Below, one piece after another: positions 1 to 13,420 of a stretch of 64,000 bases of DNA. Numbering within the stretch: the first letter of the stretch is position 1; each line of letters starts with the position of its first letter. The notes beneath the pieces are model-generated. The model ran no database searches and was not told the origin of the DNA. It worked only from the letters and a program-made list of their open reading frames with translations. The position numbers and the translations under genes were made by a program. The stretch is from Ceratothoa steindachneri (Eukaryota; Arthropoda; Malacostraca; Isopoda; Cymothoidae), in NCBI GenBank assembly GCA_963969495.1, contig OZ018335.1:85728354-85792353 (forward strand), written 5' to 3'.

Positions 1-190
1 AAAAGTTTAAGATACCAAAGTTGACAAGGGAAAGCGGATGAACAAACAATTCGCGTCTCTAAATAGAAATATCAGAAGATGGGAGTATACAAAGCAGCTG
101 AAAAAAAAGGACTTTGACCAAAGGAAATTTTAACAGAGATGTGTGACAAGCAATAGAAATAAACCTATTAGGATATGTAAATAAATCAGA

Positions 191-345
191 CACACTCATC
201 TGGTCGGTAGCTCCGCCTTAGTAGTAGAAACTTAGGAGCTGGATGATGCAGGCTCGTCCTTCTGACGAGTCTAGGCCACCTACCCCCTGAAAATGAAACC
301 GTATATATAGGCGAGCAATAAGAAGAATTGTTATTATTATGAACT
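191..345 (+). repeat. Possible short interspersed repeat with TTATTATTAT tail
   Basis: This patch is clearly more GC-rich than its surroundings. It holds a short inverted pair (gctcgtcc and tctgacgagtc) around 251-272 and ends in a ttattattat tail at 329-339, the kind of 3' end shared by many SINEs and their partner LINEs. The L2/CR1-type tail at 52.65 kb in this window ends in the same trinucleotide. No convincing pol III A and B boxes are visible, so calling it a SINE is inference from the tail and base composition only. Confidence 0.25.
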
Positions 346-2379
346 AAGCATTAAGGATTACAATTGTTATTCACCTAAGTCTTATCGCTCTAGAATTTAA
401 TACTTCGCGTTAAATACGAATACTTGCTCTCAAAGTACTTATTTACGTGCCTCTTGTCTCTTTAATAGGCACTTATTAGAGTTTAAGTATATTTTTGCTA
501 CATCCTCCTTCAAAGTCCTTCTTTACCTCGATTACCCGTAAGCCTTCGGTAAGCCCACCAACTACAAGAATACCAGTGAAGAATCATTGTTTGAGTCAGA
601 TCATTCCCCTTTCGCCTTAAACTGGTGAAATTGGTAACATAATCCCCCATAGGCTAATAGGCATCACGCGATGGGACGTCTAACTAGGGAACAACGTATC
701 TTTCGTGATTTAAATTCTTGTATACTCACATTAGGTATGTATGAATTATAAGTAAGACATTAAGTAAAACCTGGCTACGTATATAAATTAAAATTAGCTG
801 CATATTTACATACTATACTTTGTGGGACTACATTGTATGGGCAGTTGCTACAGTAGACTAAGTTTCCCTATGGAGTCAGATTTAATAAGCAAAAGTCAGA
901 GAAATTTCCTAATACTTAACTGACCATTTCAATAGAAAAAGATTTTAAAGGACTGTTCCCAAATATAATGCTTCGAATTTTTCGAAAGATAAATGAAGAA
1001 AAACTGAAATCTTCTCAATTATGAGCAAATAGATACTCATTAAATCTGACCATAAAATTATACACACAGACCATCCTAATTCCTCGATAAAATAATTGCG
1101 CTTTCTTTCAAAATGCAGCTATTTTAATGTCCAGCAAGATTTAGTGAATATTTTCCGTTTTCTTTAACATGCAGACATTTAAATCTCAGGAAAGATTCAG
1201 GAAATTTAGAAAAATAAACCATTTGCAGCTTTTTGTTCACAGGTGTATTTATTAATTAATGTACGTTTTAATATTTCCAACGAATTAAGGAATATAAGAA
1301 AAATATAGATGGAAAGATATATGAAAAACTCACTTTCAAACATATAAATCAAGTAATTAAGGGAATTTTGTTTTAAAGTGAAAGAAGGATTTAAAGAAAT
1401 TTAAATAGCATGTAATCTGCATCCAATTTTACGAGGACAAACACTCTTTTAATTTTCTCGTGGTTTGGGTTTTGGGACTTTCGTTTTCTGAAATTTTATT
1501 GCTTGTTTCCTCCAGATTGTTAATTAAAGCTGCCTATCTATTTATTTTAACTAATAGTTTCAATTGTTTAATATAATTCTAGAGGATATTAAACATTTTA
1601 AATTTTAGTGATTTTAGTCCTTTATGAACGTCTTACCGAATTATATAATACATTTTTTCCACCCAAATGACTTTACTTTTGTTCTACTTCTGTCTATTTA
1701 TCTTAATATTGGTTTCAGTCTTTTCAACCCATCATACTTTATCCATAGAGTGAATAAAATCTACATTGATTTGCACAATTCACTTGATTTATAATTATAA
1801 ACTTTATCCCATAAATCGGCAATAAGGCGTTAAACTCGGCTTCTCTACTCTCTTCCAGGTTCTTATTCCATTTTCAAATGCTTTCTAATTATCTCCAAAT
1901 ATTTTGAAGGAAATGGTTAGAGACGCAATTTTCCTGTTATCTCTCACCTCCTCAAGAAATAATATGAAGCAAAAATAAAAATATATAGGAGAGAAAGGGT
2001 GATAAATTAATTAATGGAAAGATAATTCAAAAAAGAAACTCATTAGCGTTAAAGATTCGTCTTGTTTGGTTTATTTACCAATAATTAATGAGAAAATATC
2101 CGCGCAAAAGACGAGAGGAGCCGCTAATTATCTTTTGTATTTTTAGCAAATCTTTCACCCTAAAATTTCAAATTTGTAACCAATTAATGGAGAAACTAGT
2201 GAACTAAAGATTATTAGCTCTTTATTAATACAAAGTTTTTTTCCTATTAAATAGAATAAATGTGGGATAGGTTTCCTATGAATACCGTTTAAAGCATTAC
2301 ATTTAAATATCAATCAAATTATAAGTTATATAAACGATGATTGTAAAATTAATTATTTTTGGGTATCCTCTTTCCCTTT
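346..2379. other. AT-rich stretch, nothing recognised
   Basis: About 2 kb of AT-rich sequence with stops in all frames, no long open frame, and no recognisable repeat boundary or RNA gene. Confidence 0.5.
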
Positions 2380-3620
2380 TAACTTTCTATCATTTATTCC
2401 TTCCACCCGTTTACTTTTCCTTTCTTTTGTTTTACATGACCAAGCCACGGCATAACAGTATCAGCTACAACATCTTCCCCATGATTCATAGCACCTTCCT
2501 CGTCAATGCTCTATTAAACACTCTCTCACTCCAGTTCCTCACTCGAAGTCGTACTTTCCGGAGCAAGTAAGCCATAATGATATTTAAACAGAAATGCGAC
2601 ATCACACCAACTTATGGCAAACTAGTCATCAGATTCATCCCATAATACAATCAACACCTATTTTTTCATTTCAACTACTATATCATCTACTACAGCTGTC
2701 TTTCTATATATCAAACTTCTCACAGCTCTAACAAATTCATGCTTGTTCTCTCTTTTATACGATGAAAAGTTACCATACTTTTGCCCAAGAATCGAATATT
2801 ATTTGCGTTTGCATTATCTTCCATTCCAGCATTCTCCAACTCAACAAAGTATTCTTGCCTTCTTCTTTTGACCTCCTCATTGTGTTATAAGAACCCAGCC
2901 ATTCCTGTTCTTGATGCTCCTTTTGTTACAAACCTCCCTCATTTCATTCCTCATTCATATTTTTACCAGAGCTTTAAATTCTGACACTCAACTCTGTTTA
3001 ATCACTAGTTCTACCCTATATTTCAACTCCTTCTATGCAATGAACCGCAGATCCTTGTCATACTCATCTGAACTACTTAGCACGCGGAGGTACGCCACCA
3101 TATTCTTTCCCCCACCGCTTCAATTCGTTATTCCACCCTTCGGTATTTTGCGTCCATTTTTCTGTTCTGGTACACCCGCACTCAGCATTTGCTTTATTTA
3201 CTACTAATTTTTTTATTTTTTTCCACTTTTTTCCTCTTACAATTCTTACAATTATTTCTTCTCTCCTCTTTTCTTGCATTCCCAAATATTCTCTCCTTTC
3301 TCTGATTCAAAAAACATTCACTTCTGATTCCCCTTTCTTTAAATTTTTCTCACCACTTCTCATCCATATACCAAAAGAGATAATAACATACAACACATTC
3401 AACGTGATCAGATAGTCCCATACTAATATGACTGACAGCTTTTCCCTCACATAAGTCCTGCAGCATATTACCTCTTACTACGAACAGATCATTCATAGTT
3501 TTAGAGTTTAGACATTGCCACTAAAATTCTTATTCTTCAGCCCATGATATATTGGTTATTCATAGATTATTAGCCATTACAACCAATTCTTCTTCAGAAA
3601 TAACTTTAGGTTTGAGGTTC
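2380..3620 (-). pseudogene. Decayed RTE-like non-LTR retrotransposon fragment
   Basis: The plus strand is strikingly pyrimidine-rich and stop-poor, as expected for the antisense of a Lys/Glu/Arg-rich coding region. Read on the minus strand it gives stretches like the segment between endonuclease and RT in RTE-type ORFs. Around 3,360-3,480 there is a motif like LSDHVECVVC, resembling the SDH box that closes an AP-type endonuclease. A K/R-rich linker follows, and around 2,820-2,880 a motif like RRRQEYFVELENAG, resembling the W/R-x-EYFEELLN linker before the RT domain. Many stops interrupt it and the RT itself is not recognisable. The assignment rests on these short motifs and could be wrong at clade level. 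Similar antisense fragments occur at 23.3-24.3 kb and 38.4-39.0 kb. Confidence 0.45.
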
Positions 3621-4533
3621 TATTGAGGCACGATTTGGATTTCAATATTTCAAGCCATAAGCTCATTAAACCAATTCTGATGTTTTTCTCCCTATAAAGT
3701 TGTTCGTTAAAAAGGCTTTATTGATGCTATCAGCAAGTTAAACAGCAGGATTCGGTAAGCTCAATTAGTACTTGAAAATTTTTACGATTTAGTGGGTAAA
3801 CACCATGCTGATGATGGGTTAAAGGGCTAAAAATATATTCAAATTCACTATATTAAAATTGACTTAATAATACTTCGTTTCCTTATTCAATTCCGGCAAA
3901 AATTCTGGGGAGAAGCGAAAAAGGTGAAAACAAGGCGACTTTCATGGCGAGAGGCGCTAAGTAAATCAACAGGTCTCAAAACGAGAAATAAAGGATTCGC
4001 CCAGAAAAATTAAATTAACATTCGATTTCAAGCAGCAAGTGGCTTAAAGAGGCGCCTTTAGAAAGCAATGAATACATTGGGAAGCAAAGTTTTATTAAGA
4101 AGTCATACTAAAAGCAAAGAGCCAAGCGTGACTAGAATTAATAGATAAAAACGATGATTAAAGCTAAATTTATATGCAATAATCATTTGAATACAAAAGA
4201 ATCTCGTAGATATCTAGTCTTTAACTGATTTGGTTTAGACTCCTTTTGCTTTCCACGAATATATTATGTCAATAAAAACATAAAGTTAAAAGAGGCCGAC
4301 AATCTATGTATATTTTATTTAATTATGACGCAAACTGACCCACATTTTCCTAATGTTTTATGATTGAAAAAACTGTCATGATAAATAAATACTGAGCCAG
4401 AAAAAATAGTATTTAATATTTAACATTTTTAAAGGAGTATCGTCGCTGTCTCATTCATATAGATAGTTTTGAAAAAAACTTATTAAAGTTCAGAAGTAAG
4501 GAACAAAAAATATTAAAGATAAATGACATGAAC
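3621..4533. other. AT-rich stretch, nothing recognised
   Basis: No coding remnant, tandem repeat or terminal repeat is visible between the RTE-like fragment and the mariner 5' end. Confidence 0.45.
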
Positions 4534-5222
4534 GAGGGGCGGTCAATAAGTTTTGCGAATCAGTAGGGCAAAACAGAGGAAGGCGGATGGCTGTTTGTGG
4601 GGGTGTTAGGACAAGTTATGACAAGTCAGGTCCTGCAGCCGAAAGCTCCTGCCTCGTCTATTTAAGAAGCAGTAGCTAATTGCAGATCGTCAGTCACAAA
4701 TTTTTCAACAATGGAGAAGGTTTAGCACCGCGCAGTGATCAAATGTTTGAACAAAAAAGGCAAGAATACAAAAGAGTTCACTGAAGGCATGGTTGCAGTG
4801 TACACCGATACCACCCTTTCTTATGCAACCATTGCTCTCTGGAAAAGGGAGTTCCACCATTAAAGTGAGTCCCTTGAAGATGACCTCCGTCCAGGATGCC
4901 CGTCAGACGTGACCAACGAGCACAATATGGTCCCTGTGAAGAGGAGAATCCTCGAAAATCGACGAGTGAAGGTCGAAGAAATCGAGCGAGAACATGGAGT
5001 ATCACATGGAAGTGTTATCAACATCATCCACGACAATTTGGCCATGGCCAAGGTCTTTGCCCGTTGGGTCCCTAGAAACCTCACGCCCCATGATTGACTT
5101 CAACGTCGTCAAAGTCCACAAGGCCAGAGGTGCAAAAGCTACCCTGCGCGAGTGCGGATTCGAGGAGCTCAACCATCCGCCCTACAGTCCAGATCTGGCC
5201 CCTAGCGACTACTTTTTACATG
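4534..5222 (+). mobile_element. Mariner-type transposon, 5' end and broken transposase
   Basis: The left end at 4,534 starts with a terminal-repeat-like sequence (gaggggcggtcaataag), typical of mariner ends. The transposase begins at an ATG near 4,711 (MEKV then an immediate stop). It shows the first helix-turn-helix (HRAVIKCLNKKGKNTKEF), a second HTH segment from about 4,909 to 5,097 (ILENRRVKVEEIEREHGVSH and LAMAKVFARWVPRNLTPHD) ending in the conserved WVPRxL motif, and after a deletion a C-terminal block with HPPYSPDLAPSDYFLHAKL at 5,170-5,230. The third catalytic aspartate is in the SDYF motif. The core with the first two catalytic aspartates is missing, and several stops break the frame, so it cannot be active. 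No right terminal repeat was found: the coding sequence runs straight into a minisatellite. Confidence 0.85.
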
Positions 5223-5765
5223 CTAAGCTGTACTACGCTATGTTAGACTAGGCCTTACTCTAGTTTCGAAGCTAGGATAGTCCATACTATACATTCTCTG
5301 ATAGGCTAAGATAGATTAGGCTAGGCTAATTCATACTATCGCAGGCTAAGCTATACTATGTAAGGCTAAGGTATACTATGTTAACTACGCTAGAGTATGG
5401 AATTGTAGATTCTACTATTATAGGGAATCCTAGGTTAGTCTTGGTTATACTAAGCTAGGCTAGATTAGGCTATCTGACTGTATGGCAGGGTATCCTACTG
5501 TACGCTAGGTTTTTCCAGGCTACTATTCGAGTCTATACTAGGATATGCTATGCTAGGCTATACTATGCTAGGAGATAATATACTACATATACTATACTAT
5601 ATTATGTTTTGCTAAGCTATGCTATACTATGTTATGCTAGGGTATATTATAATATACCATTTCATTTAATACTATGCTATAATATGATAATCACCACTAT
5701 ACCATAATATGCTATGTTATACTATGTTATAATATGCTATACTATATTATTCTAGACTATGCAAT
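5222..5765. repeat. Degenerate TATGCTAGGC-type minisatellite
   Basis: Over 500 bp made almost wholly of loosely repeated words such as ctatactatgctagg, aggctaag and actatgttat, with a period around 10-15 bp and many short indels. GC falls from left to right: the left half carries CTAGG/TAAGG words and the right half is mostly ctatattat. It starts exactly where the mariner transposase homology stops. Confidence 0.85.
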
Positions 5766-5889
5766 TGAGTGTGACCATTTAATAACCTTTCCAATTCCAT
5801 AAATGAGGTGTGACAAAAAGTTAAGGCCCGCCATTTCAATTCAAGAAAATATATATTTTAATATAATTTAGTTTTGCTTCTTAATAAGC

Positions 5890-6215
5890 TATTAGAAAGT
5901 TGTGTTTTTTAGTCGCGGGCGATTCTACATTTCAATATTTCGGTCGCTCGGCGGTCGGTCGGTCCCCGTTTGGATTTATTCAAAATAATATTTTAACAGC
6001 TCTTCCGATTCTAACGGAAATTGAAACCCTTAAGGGGTTTACATTCTCTTTCGAATGATAAAATTCAAAAGGTCCCCACAAGGTTACTCCGGAAATTATT
6101 AAAAGGCATAAGAACATGATTCCGAATAAGTTAGGGCACGTGACTGTTTGGTCAGCAGATCTTGTTTCTAATATATTCCTTTCATAATTGTTATACTTCA
6201 ATTTATTCATGATAT
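5890..6215. repeat. Dispersed repeat, copy A
   Basis: A segment containing cattctctttcgaatgat (about 6,041-6,058), aaggttactcc, gaaattattaaaag and cagatcttgtttct has a colinear diverged counterpart at 39,130-39,400. Just upstream lies a GC-rich patch with a cggtcggtcggtc motif (5,950-5,963). Shared order and spacing over about 180 bp argue for an interspersed repeat family. The family is not identified. Confidence 0.6.
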
Positions 6216-6280
6216 TTTTTCATATCCTACCTATTTATCACTTCATGAAAATTATCGATGAAATTGTTCGGAAATTAAAT

Positions 6281-6304
6281 TATCATCATCATCATCATCA
6301 TCAT
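6281..6304. repeat. (ATC)n microsatellite
   Basis: Seven uninterrupted ATC/TCA trinucleotides. Confidence 0.95.
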
Positions 6305-9060
6305 AACTAACTATAATTTAAGAAGGGGATTTTTAAATATTTGAATAATAATTTAATCTTAGTTTGGTTATGAATTATGTATTTTTTATCAAAGTTCAGA
6401 AATAAATATAAGTATTAACATTTTGTAAAAATTTAAATTCCAAAGAATTACAAATGGAGACGTTCCGAAAATTTATTTTTATATATCTTCTATCTTTAAC
6501 TCTATATTTTAGCAACGTGACATTTTGAAAGGGGAAAAATTTAGTATAGAGTTCCTTTGTAAAATTATTATAATTAGCCAAGTTCAAAAAATTTATAAAA
6601 ATTTAACCATGGCTGCTTTTTTATAGATTTTAAATTAGTAGCGAAGCGCAAGTTCCCCTAGTAGGGGGGAGTGGCGAAGCCATTGCCTGGTTTTAGGTTA
6701 TACATACCTGCATTATTCTGATTTTAAACTGATTTAAAACTTTTTCTTGATAATGTAAAATTATTGTGTCCCAATTAGCGAGTACCATTTCATCATTTCT
6801 TCTTTTCTAATTAAAAAAAATATTCTAACTTGATACGTTAAATTAGTCAGGATAATCTCAGCATAAAAACCTATTGGATGCATTATATTACCGTGCAATT
6901 TCATTCTCTAACTTTATAACCCGCAGGAATATGAGCCACTTCTGAATAGTAACAAATGTTAGAGAATCTAAAGATCAAAACTTATTTATGACACAGATTG
7001 ACTAATATGATGTAAAATACTATGTTATACAGAGTAGAACTCTATGCTAATAAATTTCGACCATCAGGTTTAATTTTGTTTAGAAAATTTGACCGTTCGA
7101 TAGGATTAAATCAATAACATTGTTCAAATCATATAAATTTACAAACTTCCTTTCTTTTATTGTAGCAGAAGCTATCAGATATATATCATGTGCAAACGCA
7201 CAATTTAAAATTTTAAAAGAATTGCTTCTTGACTTAGGAATGCCGAAAATAATTATTCTTCTATATGACTTGCAGAATGACGTCACCAGACCTACAATTT
7301 CTGTATTTAATCAGATAAATCACGAAATTTCGCGTGATTCTAAGTTTTCTACGGGGAAAATTATGATACGTATTTTCCAATAATTCCGAGATGTGCACAG
7401 CACATTATTAAACAAAACACAACCCCTTTCTCTTTTATGAGATCGTTAAATTTATTATTAAGAAACATTCTGATGAACTACAAAGATAGTGACATTATAT
7501 TAATTTTAGTGTAAATCTCACACAGTTCTTTATGCAAAATTTACATGGAAAAATTTGAAGCAAAGAAGTAGAAAAAAAACATATATATCACATTTCGAGA
7601 ATCTTTCAGAACTTCTACTTAGAAGTGAAAAGATTAGTGTAGATAAAAATCGCACATATTAAACTAAGACTTTATTTAGAATATATACTACAAAATAGAT
7701 TTTAGAGAACATTGGTTTACCAAATTATTCGGTTTTTATTTTCTCTTAGTGATAAAAACTAATTATGCTCCTACTCATTTATCAACTCTTGCAATGGAGT
7801 TTGAGGGACTACTGATGTTGTTTTACTAAAATACTATTATTGTTCAGAGGAACATTTTTTCCTTAGTTTTAAGTAAGATAGAGTTTATTATTGATAACCT
7901 ATGTTTGAATGTGATAGTTAAATAGTATTTTCTTTAGTCAAGTTCATTTGATAACACTGGCTTCTTCGTTTCCCTTCTTTATCAGTTTCGGGGGCTGTTA
8001 CAACTTTCATGATTTTGTAAGGAAAAAATTCGAATTATTGACGTTTCTTCTCCAGACAGAGAACTGGAATATTTACAATTAAAACTTAGCAGTAAATTCA
8101 ACCATATCCGATCTTATCCTATACAAAACCTCTTCAGAAAACAAAGCTGGTAGGAAAAATTTGTCTTTTGGCACAATAAATAGGCCACTTCGCTCTTAAT
8201 CGGTGCACCATAGGAGACCTACTATTATTTCCCCTTTTCCCTGCAATATCAAAATTATCAGGCGTTTATACTAGTAATTCGCAAAACATTTTGCTGAAAA
8301 CTTTTAAAAATTGAGGTCATAATAGAGTTGTGATTGTTAAGATTTATTTACAGATGAAAATTTACCGAACCTACAAGGTAGGTCCGTATAAAGAGATCAT
8401 TGGATGAGTCGTGATCAAATAGAAGATTATACTTTATCTGTGCTATGAGTTGGTGCATACCTGCCTGATTTTTCAAATCGATACTAAATAGCTATAGTGT
8501 TAAAATGGTTTTTGGGGGTGTATAGGCTGCTACTCTTTCATTCTCAATGCAAATAGTTGTTAAAAAGATTCGAATATTTAATATTTATCATTTCAACAAC
8601 AGTAAATTAATTGTAGCGTTCACCTACTATTTCCTTGACGTAAAAGACTTTTCAAAATCATAATGGATCTGTACATAACAGAAGTGTTACAAATTAATTA
8701 GCTGCCAAAACAAGGCCATTCCCCCAAACTAAATTAGCCATAAAGATAGACAGATTTCCCTATAATTGCATATGATGATCAATGCAGCGCAAATAATTTA
8801 AAAAAAGTTACTTCTGGTAACATTTTGAGTAAATACGAACGGAACTTTTGTGCAATGTACTATTTTAGCTTATGGATGTTTTTTCCTGGTTTCACGATTG
8901 AAAATGATTTCCATTAAAGTTATATTTATCGTTTTCAATCTCGCCTTTCTGTTTAGTTTCTTATTTTCTCTCTAATTATCCTGCCATTTAGTTTTTTCCT
9001 AATTAATGAATTTGGTTTATACATAATGTGAATGAACAATCTTCATTTTCTACTTCCAAA
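6305..9060. other. AT-rich stretch, nothing recognised
   Basis: No coding remnant is recognised. A short GC-rich patch at 6,637-6,700 holds a small hairpin (tcccct-agt-aggggga, near 6,653-6,669) and two gcgaag words. Similar gcgaagcgag wording occurs near 53,681, so this may be a relic of a dispersed repeat. Confidence 0.4.
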
Positions 9061-9082
9061 ATTGAAATTGAAATTGAAATTG
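9061..9082. repeat. Short (ATTGAA)n tandem repeat
   Basis: About three and a half copies of the hexamer attgaa. Confidence 0.85.
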
Positions 9083-10500
9083 GTATTTAAACCTTCTCGA
9101 ACTTACTTTACTATTGGTATTTAAATCTGAGTTTACCTAAGAGTTCTAACTCATAAAACTTTCTTAGCATAAATATAATCTGCTTTGTAGACACCCAATA
9201 CCAGACTCACCACTCTATTTTCATTATATGTCGCTATTTTTTCTACATGTTAATTCCGTTGTATTTTTCTAATCTCAGAATTTTGTTGTTTCCTTGTGGT
9301 TCATATTAATAATGAAGATTTTTTTCATCTTAATTATGTATGTTTAACAAACATGATTTAATCCAATAAACATATGCTCATTTTAAAGTATATAATAAAA
9401 TCGAATGTCCTCGGATTTATTATTTCAGATTTTTGCCTTTAGTTTTAGTAATTTTATAAAGTTCGCAATTATATTAACAGTTCCTGATAGCTAGATAATA
9501 ATTCGGACATTCATAACTTTTCCCTCTTGAAGAAGATCATTTTAGACATAATATAGCTCTGATCTTTATTTTTAACAAAATTAATCTACGCGAATTGATA
9601 AATATCGTAACTTATTTTAGTTAATGTTTTAATTAAAGTGAAACAGAAATTAATTCAGCATTAATCAGGATACCAATTCCAAATGTTTGCAAACTCTTAT
9701 AAGATAATCTTATTTTTCTATTTTGAGAAATTCTTATCCGCACAGGGTGGGTTAGGTAAGTGAGAACACAAATTTGGACAGGAATACATTACCTAAACAT
9801 TGTCATCTCTTCTTCAAAGACAGCAATTAGATAACAGTAATTTATCAGACCTTAAGTTCATCCGTTGTATAGTCTCTTAATTTCAACCCAAATATGGCAG
9901 CTTCAAATCTGACACAGAAAATGAATGCCACGTCATCCTCGTTGTTTTAACAGTTCATCTCGGCCTTATGTCGGTATTATCTTCTATTCCCGACACACAC
10001 CCTAAGGCATAGTCCGTCTAGAGAAACTATAGGGAATATAAGTAGTGAGAACCAATTCAACAGGGAAATAAAGTAGGGCCACTACATAATGTCCTCGTTA
10101 CTCGTCGAGTCAACTCTATCGGAACCTTCTCTCACTCACTACAGTAGTCGGGTGATTTTAAGCAGTGCAACAGCAATGAGGATTTCCCATTACACCCCCT
10201 TATAATTAAAGAGCATGCAACCACAAATTGGTTACCTATCACACACAAAGAACATGACCTTTACATTAGCGATAATTTTATATTTGACATAATATAAGTA
10301 AACATTTTTTCGTATATTCTATCGATAATTAATATTCGATGTCTCTTTCTTTTGTATTCTAACCGCCTTCGTGTATGTGAGACTAAATTGGTAAAGTTGG
10401 TTGGCTCAATTTTCTGCCACTACTCATGAATTTTGGAGGTTAATACACTTTTTGATGAACATTCGTGCACCCTCATCTCCTGTGCACAAGAGATGTTGTT
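9083..10500. other. Nothing recognised
   Basis: AT-rich with a slightly GC-richer patch at 9,940-10,200. No coding homology or repeat boundary was seen. Confidence 0.4.
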
Positions 10501-10569
10501 GACTTAAGATTCGAGTAGTTTTCTTCTGATGGAAAATAACATCTGCCTAAACTCCTCGAATCTCAAGTC
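10501..10569. repeat. Imperfect hairpin upstream of the GIY-YIG remnant
   Basis: The arms gacttaagattcgagtag (10,501-10,518) and ctcctcgaatctcaagtc (10,552-10,569) are reverse complements at 16 of 18 positions, around a 33-nt loop. The hairpin ends five bases before the recognisable nuclease coding sequence. Its role is unknown. Confidence 0.6.
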
Positions 10570-10573
10570 AACC

Positions 10574-10864
10574 AACATAGTTTACGAGTTCATCTGCCCC
10601 GATTAAGATTGTAAGCTTTATAAAAAATCAAAATATATTGGCATGACAACTACCACACTTTTGAGACGGTGAACTATGCATCGACAAAACGGAGGGCCTA
10701 AGAACCATATGGAGAGCGTCCATAATATTAACTTAACGAGAGATATGCTTGTTGATAGCACTATTATTAAAATAAAAGAAGTTAATAAAGCGAGGCTTAA
10801 CATCTTGAAAGCCATATTAATAAATGAAGATATGCCAGCCATCAACAGTCGAGCGACAAGCTGA
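10574..10864 (+). pseudogene. GIY-YIG nuclease fragment, Penelope-like retroelement C-terminus
   Basis: In one frame this reads NIVYEFICPD, a stop, DCKLYKKSKYIGMTTTTL, LRR, a stop, then MHRQNGGPKNHMES through LNILKAILINEDMPAINSR to a terminal stop. The order of a VYEF-like strand, a C-x5-C pair, YIGMTT with a following LxRR helix, and a closing E/KAILI-x6-INSQ-type helix matches the GIY-YIG domain at the C-terminus of endonuclease-bearing Penelope-like elements. The YIG core and the Arg of the LxRR helix are kept. A closing Glu is replaced by Lys, and two in-frame stops lie near 10,604 and 10,672. No RT domain was found upstream, so this is an isolated 3' fragment. A related mobile GIY-YIG protein is the alternative. 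Confidence 0.6.
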
Positions 10865-11226
10865 AATTGAACATTAAAACTATTTTAAAAATTCCACTCA
10901 CAGGAGTGGCTCATTTCGTCTAACGTTATGTTTAACCAAGGCGGAATAAATACCCCTTAAATATCTTTTTCTTTCCAGATCCTCACTCCACTCATTACAT
11001 CGGTAAAGGAGGCAAGAACATTTCAAAACGCTCCAAAGATGATCAAATAAGATCGAAAGCTTAGAAATTCAGTTTTGTTTTTACCAAACACATTCATTTG
11101 AAAAAAGAGATGAATACTGCCAAAGTAATCCAGCATCTACAAAATGGAATAAAAAAGATATTTAGAAGAAGAGAAAGTTGCCAAAGGAAATTAATCAAGG
11201 CAAAATACACAATGGTCTTCAACAAA

Positions 11227-12239
<1,013 letters not shown>

Positions 12240-13420
12240 GGAGATAGATACACTATGTAGCCTCTTACAGTTGGTACCTGGGTGAGCTGCACATCATACT
12301 GGACTGAGTAGAAATTAATGAAGCCCAGTTACTGGGATTGAAATGAGGCCTCTTGTGAGGCTTAGGGATTATATTGGTGCGCTTTCTTTTCGCTCCCTCT
12401 CATTGTTACTTCATTTTTTACTCTGCGAATATCTTCTCAACATGTTGCTTACCAGCACTTTTTCCTGGATTATCTGTTCTTTCTCGGACTAAATGCAAAG
12501 TAGGGAAGCCCCCTCATTGTTAAATTGAACTCTATAATATTCCTTGGAAAGATATTTCTGTGCTACTCGCCTCTTTTAACAATCTTGTAATCCCTACGAG
12601 TATCCGCTGAACCCATGGCTATATATATGTATCAGACTAGCTCCATCATTCTGTGTCATAAGAAAAGCTTCTTAATCTTAATAAACACAGCTATGTAACA
12701 CTAGCAGGTCGCAAATGACTATGACTTGAGGGTTTCTAAATGTTGGTGCGTGATTAATGGGAAGATCGGTTCTGCTCCAATAACTCATCCTATGTGTATA
12801 AAAGGCTGAACACCTCACTGCTGCCAGCCTCGTGTGCATAATGTTATACGACTTATAGCGGGATGGCTGTACTGTGTTGTTGGCTGCAAGGCCAACCAAA
12901 ATTACTAGGGTCTTCTTTCTGATTTTGCCACAACAGATCTTTAGATCTTCGTCGTCATTTCTACAACTAATACGACCTGGTGAGTAAATACACCGCCTCG
13001 CCTTGTCTCTATGCCTGCTCATTTAGGAGCTGTGGCCCCATGAGTGCTAGAGCGGGATACTTTATTCTATGAGAGGTATTGCAACTTGGAGTGGCCCCCT
13101 GAGCTGGAGAATATCAGCGAGATGTAGTCTATCCAGAGAGTAGGGTCTTCGTGTGGATAAACCTTGGCCTGTACCCAGAAACCAAAATCTGTTTGGCCCT
13201 TTGTGCAAGGCCCTCCTTAGATACGATGTGCTCCTGAGGGCTCAAAAGGAGAGAAGTTTCCTTCTACCACCACTGGTTGCTCTTTAGCCCTGGAGAGGAA
13301 GGATATGGCTGAGGTGGGTTAGTTCAGCTTTGGGGCTCCTTATGAGAGTGAAGAAAAGCGGATTCACTCCCAAACCTATACTCTAAAATGAAAAAGAATA
13401 AATAACAAAGGAAGGGGATG
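12240..13420. other. GC-richer unclassified block
   Basis: This block stands out from its AT-rich flanks by composition, for example agtggccccctgagctgg and ctccttagatacgatgtg. It contains a 114-codon open frame on the minus strand (12,678-13,022) with several Cys and Arg residues but no motif I recognise. The sharp change in composition and lack of host-like coding suggest a decayed repeat, such as a retroelement leader or LTR. No terminal repeats or RT motifs were found, so this is only a guess. Confidence 0.3.

Noticed and set aside
10501..10569. Hammerhead ribozyme in the hairpin, since Penelope-like terminal repeats can carry them
   Set aside because: The loop has ctgatgg but not the required CUGANGA...GAAA core with three stems.
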